Below, piece after piece: positions 7,252 to 14,272 of a stretch of 45,665 nt of DNA. The notes below the pieces were generated by a model. The model had not been told where the DNA came from and made no database searches. It saw nothing but the letters and a program-made list of their open reading frames with translations. This stretch comes from CBDUVZ01 sp965370805 (GTDB lineage: Bacteria; Hydrothermota; Tepidihabitantia; Tepidihabitantales; Tepidihabitantaceae): contig CBDUVZ010000010.1 in assembly GCA_965370805.1 (NCBI GenBank), positions 1 to 45,665 on the forward strand. The letters are read 5' to 3'. The translations under genes were made by a program, and so were the position numbers. Numbering within the stretch: position 1 is the stretch's first letter; every line of letters starts with the position of its first letter.

Positions 7252-9159
7252 TCAAGCCGCGTCTTCGCTGCAATCCGACTCGGACACCGTGGTCTCCCCG
7301 GACGGCTTCTCCTCGTCGGCCGGTTCAATGCCCAGGACCCGATCGACGTCCCGGCCGGTGAGCGTCTCTCTCTCCAGCAGGGCCTGGGCCAAGGCATCCA
7401 GCTTGTCCCGGTGCTCGGACACAATCACGTCCGCCTTCTCCGCCGCGCCTTCCACGAAGCGCCGGACCTCCTGGTCAATCGTCCGGGCCGTGGCCTCGGA
7501 GAAAGTCCGCTGCATCCCGAGTTCGCGCCCGAGGAAAATCTGGCCTTCATCCTTGCCGAACGTCAACGGCCCGACCTCCGGACTCATGCCCCACTCACAG
7601 ACCATCTTCCGGGCAAGAGTTGTCGCTTTCTCGATATCATCACTGGCACCGGTCGACAGGTCACCGAACACCAGTTGCTCGGCGGCCCTTCCGCCCAGTG
7701 AGACGGACAACTGGTTCAGGCAGTACGCACGGGAGTATATCCGCTTGTCGTCCAGCGGCAGCGGCAGGGTAATGCCCAGTGCGCGGCCGCGCGGGATAAT
7801 CGAGACCTTGTGGATCGGATCCGTACCCGGCGTCATCCGCGACACCAGGGTATGACCGGCCTCGTGGTAGGCGATCCAGCGCTTCTCCTCGTCGCTGATC
7901 AGCAGGCTCCTCCGCTCCACACCCATCAGCACTTTGTCTTTCGCGTCCTCGAAGTCCAGCATCACCACTGCCGACCTTCCCCGCCGCGCCGCCAGCAGCG
8001 CCGCTTCATTGACCATATTCGAAAGGTCGGCGCCGGTGAACCCCGGCGTTCCGCGCGCGAGCACTCTCAGGTTCACGTCGTCGGCAACCGTTATCTTGCG
8101 GATGTGGACTTCGAGAATCCCTTCGCGACCGAGGACGTCGGGGCGGTCGACGACAATCTGCCGGTCGAAGCGACCGGGCCGCAGCAGCGCGTGGTCGAGG
8201 ATATCGGGCCGGTTGGTGGCAGCCATGATGATGACCCCGTCCTGGGTCTCGAACCCGTCCATCTCCACCAGCAACTGGTTCAGGGTCTGCTCCCGCTCGT
8301 CGTGCCCGCCGCCGACCCCGGCTCCGCGCTGCCGGCCGACGGCGTCGATCTCATCGATGAAGACAATCGAGGGCGCGTTGCGCTTGCCCTGCTCGAACAG
8401 GTCGCGAACTCTCGCCGCGCCGACACCGACGAACATCTCCACGAAATCGGACCCGGAAATCGACAGGAACGGCACCGAGGCTTCGCCCGCGACCGCCTTG
8501 GCGAGGAGCGTCTTGCCGGTCCCGGTCGGCCCGACCAGCAGCACGCCCTTCGGAATCCTGCCGCCGAGCTTCTGGAACTTCTGCGGAGCCTTGAGGAAAT
8601 CGATAATCTCACGCAGTTCTTCTTTCGCCTCCTCCACCCCGGCCACGTCGGCGAAAGTCACTTTCGGTCGGTCGGACGGCACGGTGCGGGCCCGGGACTT
8701 GCCGAACATGAACGCCCGGTCCTGGCCCGACGACATCCGGCGCATGAACAGTATCCAGACGACGACAATCAGTATCCAGGGCAGGATGCTCATCAGGATC
8801 GCCGGCCACTGCGACGGCGCTTTGGCGTTCACCCGCACCCCGGCATCAAGCAGCCGGGTCACAAGCTGGGGGTCGTCCGGCGTGTAGGTCTTGAACGTCT
8901 GGTACGTAACCCTGCCCTTCGCGGTTGTCACTTCGGACAGGTCCGTGAGCCGGCCGGTCAGGTTGCGGTCAACGAGCGTCACCTCGGCGACATTGCCCTG
9001 GTTCAACTCGTTGATGAAATCGGTGTAGTCGATACCGACCTGCCCGGTGCGACGGGCAGAGAAGAAACTCCAGGCCGCCCAGGCCGCAACAAAGACCAGC
9101 AGCCAGATTACGAACGGCCCGATAACACGGGTGCGCGACTGCTTCTCCGGCATCTTCAT
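7252..9159 (-). CDS. ftsH: ATP-dependent zinc metalloprotease FtsH
   Basis: Membrane-anchored AAA+ protease that degrades misassembled membrane proteins and selected cytosolic ones. The 635-residue layout is: first transmembrane helix (about 13-34), periplasmic domain, second helix (about 119-138), then the AAA module. That module has Walker A GPTGTGKT (210-217), Walker B IVFIDEID (266-272) and the second region of homology ATNRPDILDHALLRPGRFDR. The peptidase zinc motif HEAGH is at 432-436. It sits 12 bases after tilS, the same tilS-ftsH order found in many bacteria (there usually with hpt between them). No clear Shine-Dalgarno precedes the ATG. Confidence 0.97.
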   Translation of the reverse strand: MKMPEKQSRTRVIGPFVIWLLVFVAAWAAWSFFSARRTGQVGIDYTDFINELNQGNVAEVTLVDRNLTGRLTDLSEVTTAKGRVTYQTFKTYTPDDPQLVTRLLDAGVRVNAKAPSQWPAILMSILPWILIVVVWILFMRRMSSGQDRAFMFGKSRARTVPSDRPKVTFADVAGVEEAKEELREIIDFLKAPQKFQKLGGRIPKGVLLVGPTGTGKTLLAKAVAGEASVPFLSISGSDFVEMFVGVGAARVRDLFEQGKRNAPSIVFIDEIDAVGRQRGAGVGGGHDEREQTLNQLLVEMDGFETQDGVIIMAATNRPDILDHALLRPGRFDRQIVVDRPDVLGREGILEVHIRKITVADDVNLRVLARGTPGFTGADLSNMVNEAALLAARRGRSAVVMLDFEDAKDKVLMGVERRSLLISDEEKRWIAYHEAGHTLVSRMTPGTDPIHKVSIIPRGRALGITLPLPLDDKRIYSRAYCLNQLSVSLGGRAAEQLVFGDLSTGASDDIEKATTLARKMVCEWGMSPEVGPLTFGKDEGQIFLGRELGMQRTFSEATARTIDQEVRRFVEGAAEKADVIVSEHRDKLDALAQALLERETLTGRDVDRVLGIEPADEEKPSGETTVSESDCSEDAA

Positions 9160-9171
9160 AGTACTAGGGAA

Positions 9172-10125
9172 CTACCGCAATTCCAGAAAACCTCTCCGAC
9201 GGTACAACTCGACCGTCTTCGTCAATCTCAATCTATCCGGCCCGCCCCGGCTGAACTCCACGACGCGTTCGATTCCCTCCGCATCCAGTTCCGGCACGAG
9301 TCGCTTCACCATTCTCCGTTTCAAACTAGTATTATAAGCATCGAAAGCGCAAGTGTCAATCAGGATGCGGATTCCCCGGCGGACGACCACCGCGTCCAGG
9401 GCGCGAGTCGCCAGCATGTCCAGGAACTCATCCTCGTCCTGCAGCAGCCGGGCGGTCCGGCGGGCATTGCCGACAACGGCCGGATTCACCTCGCGGAGCG
9501 CGGCCAGGGCCTGCCCGCGAATCAGGTTCCGGCGGAAAGCCGGGTCCCGGTTCGTCTCGTCCTCAACCCACCCGGCCCGGCAGGCCCGCAGGTAGCGGAC
9601 GACCTGCTCCCGCTCCAGGTCAATCATCGGCCGGACGATTCCGCCCCGGCGGACCGGAATCCCAACCAGCCCGTGAGGCCCGGTCCCCCGCGCCAGGTTG
9701 AGCAGCATCGTCTCCAGGTTGTCGTCAGCGGTATGGCCCAGCGCCGTCCGGTCGCAGTCGAACCGCCGCGCAACCCGGGCCAGGTTCCGGTAGCGCAACT
9801 CCCGACCCGCTTCCTCGATCCCGACGCGGTGCCGCCGGACGTAGCCCGGGACGTCGGACCGGACGACCTTCAACTCGATTCCGGCCTCGGTGAACAGGCT
9901 GCGGACGAACTCCTCGTCCCGGCGCGCGGCCTTGCGCAGCCCGTGGTTCATGTGGAACCCGAACAGCGTCAGGCCCCGGCGCGAAGCCACGGCGCGCAGG
10001 AGCAGCAACAGGCAGACCGAATCCGCGCCCCCGGAAACCGCAACCAGCACCCGGCTTCCCTGGGGCAACAAGTCATACCGCTCCACGGTAGCCATGAACT
10101 GCCCGAGAACCGAAAGCCGCTTCAT
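9172..10125 (-). CDS. tilS: tRNA(Ile)-lysidine synthase TilS (short form)
   Basis: Adds lysine to C34 of the AUA-reading tRNA-Ile using ATP. The 317-residue protein has the N-type ATP pyrophosphatase PP-loop SGGADS (31-36), GFHMNHGLR, and the catalytic-domain signature LGHTADDNLETMLLNLARG followed by GLVGIP. The C-terminal substrate-binding domain typical of longer (about 430-residue) homologues appears missing or much reduced, a known variation. The start lies one base after the stop of the aminotransferase-like gene; ftsH follows 12 bases later, so it sits mid-operon. Confidence 0.9.
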   Translation of the reverse strand: MKRLSVLGQFMATVERYDLLPQGSRVLVAVSGGADSVCLLLLLRAVASRRGLTLFGFHMNHGLRKAARRDEEFVRSLFTEAGIELKVVRSDVPGYVRRHRVGIEEAGRELRYRNLARVARRFDCDRTALGHTADDNLETMLLNLARGTGPHGLVGIPVRRGGIVRPMIDLEREQVVRYLRACRAGWVEDETNRDPAFRRNLIRGQALAALREVNPAVVGNARRTARLLQDEDEFLDMLATRALDAVVVRRGIRILIDTCAFDAYNTSLKRRMVKRLVPELDAEGIERVVEFSRGGPDRLRLTKTVELYRRRGFLELR

Positions 10126-10126
10126 C

Positions 10127-11176
10127 TCAACACCGGTTCATCCGCTCCAGCACTCCGCCGATGATTCCGACCGCGCGGTCGATATCGCCCTCCGCCACCG
10201 CCAGTGAAGGCTGGACCCCGACCGTCCGCTCGCCGGCCCGGACCAGCAGCAGCCCTGACTCGCGACTGCCGAGCACCAGCCCGGCCGCCCGGCCGCTCTG
10301 CTCCAGACGCAGCGCCAGGCTCAACCCGGCTCCCGGCACCTGCTTGACGAATCCCTTGCCGACCAACATCTCCAGTTTCCCGCCCAAGTACGCGCCCAGC
10401 GCATTCGCCCGCTCAAGCAATCCCTGTTCGAGCAGCCGCAGGAACTCAAGCGCGGCAACACAACCGGCCGGACCGCCACCCGCAGGAACGCTCTTCCAGC
10501 GCAGGGCCGAAGACCCGGTAACGCACGCGCCGAACGGATACCCCGCGGCAAGTCCCCGCCCCAGCACGAACACGTCCGGCCTCACCTGCGACCACTCGAC
10601 CGCGAACATCCTGCCGCTCATTCCCGGCCCGATGCCGCTCTCGTCATCCACCAGCAGCGCGCCTGAATCATGGCAGAACTCCTTCGCCCGAACCAGCCGT
10701 GAGTCGAACGGATGCGCCACCACCGCGGCGACGTCATTCCCGAACTCGACCCGCTCCCCCGCAAGCTCGCCGAGATACACCACCCGCTCCCTGCCGGTCG
10801 CGGCGCGGGCCAGCGACACGGCCCGGGCCAGCGCCTCCCTGCCCGAATCGCAGAGCAGCACCCGCCGGTTCGGACTCCCGGGCACGAGCACCGCCAGCTT
10901 CCGCATCAGCCGGACCCGGTCCACCTGCTCCTGCCCGGGTCCGATGCAGAACTGAAGGCCGCCGGTCCCGGCCGCGAACCGGTGACCCAGCGGAACCAGC
11001 CCGCCGGTCGAGAAATCCAGCAGCCGCTCGCCCCGGACCGTCTCGACCCAGGCTCCGTCCGCATCCCGCACAAGCAGCGGCTCTGCTGCCTCCGGTCCGA
11101 GCGGCCCATGCCGGCGCAGCCACCGGGCCAGTTCGCGGGGATCAACCTGCTCTTCGGTCTCGGTCTTCTCAGTCAT
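10127..11176 (-). CDS. Class III aminotransferase-like protein lacking the PLP lysine
   Basis: A 349-residue fold-type I PLP-enzyme relative, resembling class III (ornithine/acetylornithine/GABA) aminotransferases. Visible are LLDFSTGGLVPLGH near the N-terminus, the cofactor-region aspartates in LLVDDESGIGPGMSGR (D177/D178), and DVFVLGRGLAAGYPFGACVTG. In active members the last motif reads GKGL or AKSL, and that lysine forms the Schiff base with PLP; here it is Arg (R207, codon CGG at 10558-10556). The protein is also shorter than the usual 400 or more residues. It is either non-catalytic (structural or regulatory) or uses another residue. It leads the tilS-ftsH-dapAB unit. Confidence 0.7.
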   Translation of the reverse strand: MTEKTETEEQVDPRELARWLRRHGPLGPEAAEPLLVRDADGAWVETVRGERLLDFSTGGLVPLGHRFAAGTGGLQFCIGPGQEQVDRVRLMRKLAVLVPGSPNRRVLLCDSGREALARAVSLARAATGRERVVYLGELAGERVEFGNDVAAVVAHPFDSRLVRAKEFCHDSGALLVDDESGIGPGMSGRMFAVEWSQVRPDVFVLGRGLAAGYPFGACVTGSSALRWKSVPAGGGPAGCVAALEFLRLLEQGLLERANALGAYLGGKLEMLVGKGFVKQVPGAGLSLALRLEQSGRAAGLVLGSRESGLLLVRAGERTVGVQPSLAVAEGDIDRAVGIIGGVLERMNRC

Positions 11177-11182
11177 CGGTCA

Positions 11183-11211
11183 AGAATAGACCCCACAGCC
11201 AATCGAGTCAA
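11183..11211 (-). promoter_or_regulatory. Leaderless-type promoter of the aminotransferase-tilS-ftsH-dapAB unit
   Basis: Minus strand TTGACT (11211-11206), 17-base spacer, TATTCT (11188-11183), then 6 bases to the ATG at 11176. It begins immediately after the upstream gene's stop codon. Confidence 0.55.
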
Positions 11212-13137
11212 TCACTGCACGCGCTTCAGTGCCTGAAGCGCTTTGGGGTGGTCCGGTTCGAGTTCGATTACCTGCTGCCAGCGGGAACGGGCGTCTTCCC
11301 GGTTGCCCTCATACAAGTCAACGACCCCAAGCAGGTAATGCGCGTCGGCCATTCCCGGGGCAAGCTCGACCGCCCGTTCGAGGAAGCCGCGGGCCGCCAC
11401 CAGGTCTCTGCGCCCGACCGCGATATTGCCGAGGTTATACCAGCCCGCGGGCACGGACGGGTCCAGTTCAACGCACCGGCGGAGACAGACCTGAGCCGTA
11501 TCGAGCCTTCCGCCCATGGCGTACACGGTTCCGAGTGTGCCGTACGGCTCGGGCTGGTCCGGCTCAATCCTCACCCCGGCCAGTGCCGCCCGCTCCGCCC
11601 GGTTCGGCTGCCCCAGCTTCATCCTGATTGTCGCCTCAAGTCCGAGGATATTGGTTGCCGAATCCAGGCTCAGAGCTTGCTCGATATGGAAGAGCGCCGC
11701 TTCGGTTCTGTCCTGTCCGTCAAGCGCGGACGCGACGAGGAAATGGGACTGCGCCGGGTCGGTCTTCCGACCGGCACCCGCCAGGCCGGCATTGAACAGC
11801 AGCAGAGAAGCGACGAAAACCAGAGCCGGGAGAACCAGCTTCCCGCCCCGCAGCCGGAGAACCCCGGCCAGGCCGGAAACCCCGAGAATGATGAACAGCG
11901 GTATCATCGGCATCCGGAACCGCGCGGTGACGAAGAAAAGCACGAAAGACAGGCCGTAGGTCGCCAGGAACAGATACGCCGGGGCCGGCCTCCGCCACCG
12001 GGACCGCCCCAGCAAGACACCCACCAGGGCCAGCGGAAACAGCAGCCCGAAGGGGAACTGCAGGAACTTCGCATCGAACACCAGCAGGTTGAGAAAGGAA
12101 TACCGCTTGAAAAAGTAGACGTCGCGGTTATTGGCAATCTCCTGCCCGCAGACCAGGAGATAGGACTTGCGGGCAAGCAGGACCAGCGCCCTCCCCGGCT
12201 GCCGGCGCCAGAACTCGATTCCCCGGCCCAGCCAGTACCGGTCAACCTCCGCCCCATTGAGTTCCCTGCCCAGGGCCTGCTCGGCCAGGGCCTTGACGTC
12301 ATGGAACCCGCCCCACCAGTCCTCCCTCGTTCCCGGCAGGATTGCGGTCATCCCGTCCGACTCCGGGTTGTTGCCGATGTAGAAGTTCGTCCCGCCCTGC
12401 CAGGCAATCGGAACCAGCTCGCCGCTCGCGACGTAGTTGCGGATTGTAATCGGCACCACCGCCAGCGCCGCCGCGGCCCAGAACGGAGCGAGCCGCTTCC
12501 ACCCCTTCCACCGGTACTCAAGAAAGAACCAGACCGGCAGCACCGCGATGAACGCCAGCATGTTCGGCCGGGCGATTGCCGACAGGCCGAAAACCAGCCC
12601 GGGCAGATACCACTGCCGGTCCAACTGCCGGCTCCGGTAGAAGAGCACGAGTCCGAACAGCACCAGGAAGACCAGCAGCGCGGGTATCAACAGCTCCCCG
12701 TCGAAATAGACCGCCAGCGGGTAGAACGCCATCACCAGGCCGCTGACGCGCGGCACCCATCCGGAACTCCCCGGGTCCGTACCGCGGCCGCCGGCCAACT
12801 GCCGCGCCAGGATGAAGACCAGTCCGCAACTCACGCTGCCGAGGACCGCCTGCGCCAGCCTGGCCGCAAAGAGGTCCGGTCCGAACAGCTTGTACAGCAT
12901 CCCGAGGAAAAACGGGTACAGCGGAGCGCGGAAGAAAGCCCCTTGGCCGAACTCCATCCCGGCCATTATCGCCCGGGCCCACTGGTGATGATACAGCGCG
13001 TCCATCTGCGGCGCGAAGAAGAGCGGGTCGTTCGCCCTTGCCTGCAGCAGGTAAAGAACCCGCACAACAAGCCCGACCGCGGTCACCAGCAGGAACCAGA
13101 ATACGACGGAACGTCGGCTCTCGGCTTCGCTGGCCAT
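11212..13137 (-). CDS. Membrane glycosyltransferase (GT39/ArnT-like) with C-terminal TPRs
   Basis: About 641 residues. The N-terminal two thirds is strongly hydrophobic with many membrane helices; the first luminal loop carries an acidic motif (PQMDALYHHQWARAI) followed by RAPLYPFFLGMLY. This pattern is typical of polyprenyl-phosphate-sugar-dependent dolichyl-mannosyltransferase/ArnT-type enzymes (PMT_2). From about residue 450 onward are tetratricopeptide repeats (for example AALFHIEQALSLD, GWYNLGNIAVGRRDLVAARG, AHYLLGVVDLYEGN). It probably glycosylates an exported lipid or protein; the acceptor is unknown. The ATG at 13137 is chosen because it lies 6 bases after a -10 box; 13140 is also ATG. 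Confidence 0.75.
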   Translation of the reverse strand: MASEAESRRSVVFWFLLVTAVGLVVRVLYLLQARANDPLFFAPQMDALYHHQWARAIMAGMEFGQGAFFRAPLYPFFLGMLYKLFGPDLFAARLAQAVLGSVSCGLVFILARQLAGGRGTDPGSSGWVPRVSGLVMAFYPLAVYFDGELLIPALLVFLVLFGLVLFYRSRQLDRQWYLPGLVFGLSAIARPNMLAFIAVLPVWFFLEYRWKGWKRLAPFWAAAALAVVPITIRNYVASGELVPIAWQGGTNFYIGNNPESDGMTAILPGTREDWWGGFHDVKALAEQALGRELNGAEVDRYWLGRGIEFWRRQPGRALVLLARKSYLLVCGQEIANNRDVYFFKRYSFLNLLVFDAKFLQFPFGLLFPLALVGVLLGRSRWRRPAPAYLFLATYGLSFVLFFVTARFRMPMIPLFIILGVSGLAGVLRLRGGKLVLPALVFVASLLLFNAGLAGAGRKTDPAQSHFLVASALDGQDRTEAALFHIEQALSLDSATNILGLEATIRMKLGQPNRAERAALAGVRIEPDQPEPYGTLGTVYAMGGRLDTAQVCLRRCVELDPSVPAGWYNLGNIAVGRRDLVAARGFLERAVELAPGMADAHYLLGVVDLYEGNREDARSRWQQVIELEPDHPKALQALKRVQ

Positions 13138-13143
13138 CATAGC

Positions 13144-13171
13144 AGTATCGGCAAACACCCGCCCGGGTCAA
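13144..13171 (-). promoter_or_regulatory. Leaderless-type promoter of the TPR glycosyltransferase
   Basis: Minus strand TTGACC (13171-13166), 16-base spacer, GATACT (13149-13144), then 6 bases to the second of two adjacent ATGs (13137). Confidence 0.45.
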
Positions 13172-13189
13172 GAACGCAACCGACCCCGG

Positions 13190-13690
13190 TCAGTGGAAAC
13201 GAACGCGCACCCGGCCGCCCTGCGTGCTCCCAACGGCCCTGGCGATCTCCGCTCCGCTCCGGTCCTCAACCTTGGTGGGGGGACATGACCCGATCCCCTC
13301 CTCGGGATTGCAATCGAGTCCCCGGCAGCCCCGGAACACGAACCCCGGGCGAACCCGTCCCGGCGCGACTATGACGCTGAGCCTGACGCTCCGGACCCTG
13401 CTGCTGATATCCGGCATTCTCCGCGTTCGCCGCTCCGCGCACCGGGCGGACGCAGCGCCGGGGGTCCCGACTGAGCCAAGGCCCGGGCCGTAGCGGCCAC
13501 CGACCCGCCGACAACGCTGCCGACCGCCGGCCCGACCTGTCCCTCCACAAACCCCTCGCCGGCCGCGCGGGCCGGGACCCGGAACCCCGGCCCCACTGTC
13601 CACTCCACTGTCCGGGGGCCGGCCCCCGGACCAGCCCCCCGACCGGCCTCGACCACGTCCGACCCGCCCGTTCGCCCGGCGTCCTGCCGC
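13190..13690 (-). pseudogene. Possible decayed or frameshifted small gene in GC-rich gap
   Basis: The 13141-13798 gap is markedly GC-rich and holds no intact recognisable gene. On the minus strand one frame looks coding, with G/C-rich third positions, from about 13690 to about 13430 (segment VGPAVGSVVGGSVAATARAL). Plausible coding then continues in a different frame from about 13417 to the TGA at 13190 (ATG-led, ending VEDRSGAEIARAVGSTQGG then RVRVRFH). This suggests one frameshifted gene or two short adjacent ones. I recognise no family. It could equally be non-coding GC-rich DNA. Confidence 0.25.
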
Positions 13691-13725
13691 ACGATTCGGC
13701 AGTCATCCCCCGCAGGTTCGCGCGG

Positions 13726-13793
13726 TTTGCATGAACCCGGGATTTCGGGTATAATAACGCAGTTCAGTGAAACCAAGCCTGCCCAAAGGAGGG
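13726..13793 (+). promoter_or_regulatory. Promoter and SD leader of the small protein at 13799
   Basis: TTTGCA (13726-13731; TTGCAT with a 17-base spacer is the alternative), TATAAT (13750-13755), then a leader ending in a strong Shine-Dalgarno AAAGGAGGG (13785-13793), 5 bases before the ATG. This contrasts with the leaderless genes around it. Confidence 0.6.
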
Positions 13794-13798
13794 AAAAC

Positions 13799-14197
13799 AT
13801 GGCTCGCCAAGGAACCAAGTTCGTCAAGCCCGCATCGGTCCGGTCCGAGAAGTACAACCTCAAGTACGACCCGAAACACATCTATCATATCGGCATCAAA
13901 GACCGCAAGAGCCGGGAAGAAAAATACCTCGTCTCCCAGCAGGCCCTTGCCGCGGCCGAACTCAGGACCAAGCAGACCCTGAGCAGGTTCAGCATCACCC
14001 CATGTCACTACATCAACTACATCAATTACAGCCGCCAGTTATGGAAGCTGCGCCGCCAGTTCGCGGGCCAGGGACTGTACACCGAAGTTGCGATAGTCCT
14101 CCTCAAGTGGAAGATGCGCAAGCTCGACGAGGAAGCCCTGGTCGCAATCCGCAACGAGGTCTACCACATCCCGGAGCCGGCCCAGCCGATAGCCTGA
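13799..14197 (+). CDS. Small uncharacterised protein, paralogue of the 44616-44999 product
   Basis: A 132-residue basic, soluble, mostly helical protein with no signal peptide. I do not recognise the family. It is clearly related to the 127-residue protein encoded at 44616-44999. Both share an N-terminal RS..(Y/W)N.KY.P..I block, a central Y(I/L)N(Y/F)(S/A)RQ block, and a C-terminal I(R)(N/D)EV(Y/F)H(I/V)P.P ending. The ATG at 13799 is fixed by the strong Shine-Dalgarno and by this alignment; the frame is open upstream to 13727. A hairpin overlaps its stop codon, so it is probably monocistronic and well expressed. Confidence 0.8.
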   Translation: MARQGTKFVKPASVRSEKYNLKYDPKHIYHIGIKDRKSREEKYLVSQQALAAAELRTKQTLSRFSITPCHYINYINYSRQLWKLRRQFAGQGLYTEVAIVLLKWKMRKLDEEALVAIRNEVYHIPEPAQPIA

Positions 14198-14217
14198 CCC
14201 GGCCCGATCCGGGTCAG
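14194..14217 (+). terminator. Hairpin overlapping the stop codon of the 13799 gene
   Basis: Perfect 9-bp stem CTGACCCGG / CCGGGTCAG with a 6-base loop; the TGA stop lies in the left arm. No T-run follows, so intrinsic termination is uncertain. Confidence 0.45.
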
Positions 14218-14237
14218 ACGGGAATCCGAAGCAGCCC

Positions 14238-14266
14238 TTGACATCCGGCCGTTCATGGGGCACAAT
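14238..14266 (+). promoter_or_regulatory. Leaderless-type promoter of the secreted repeat protein
   Basis: TTGACA (14238-14243), 17-base spacer, CACAAT (14261-14266), then 6 bases to the ATG at 14273, which begins a signal peptide. This argues against the in-frame ATG at 14255. Confidence 0.5.
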
Positions 14267-14272
14267 CAACGC

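Noticed and set aside
7810..10164. Long plus-strand open frame opposite ftsH and tilS
   Set aside because: Antisense to two well-recognised genes; composition is typical of shadow frames.
10699..13374. Long plus-strand open frame (about 890 codons) opposite the aminotransferase and glycosyltransferase genes
   Set aside because: Pro/Arg/Gln-rich shadow translation of GC-rich DNA; it lies antisense to proteins with clear family motifs.
13141..13798. GC-rich gap considered as RNase P RNA, tmRNA or SRP RNA
   Set aside because: None of the conserved cores (for example GAGGAAAGTCC, GGTCCGGAAGG or a tmRNA tag start) is visible on either strand.
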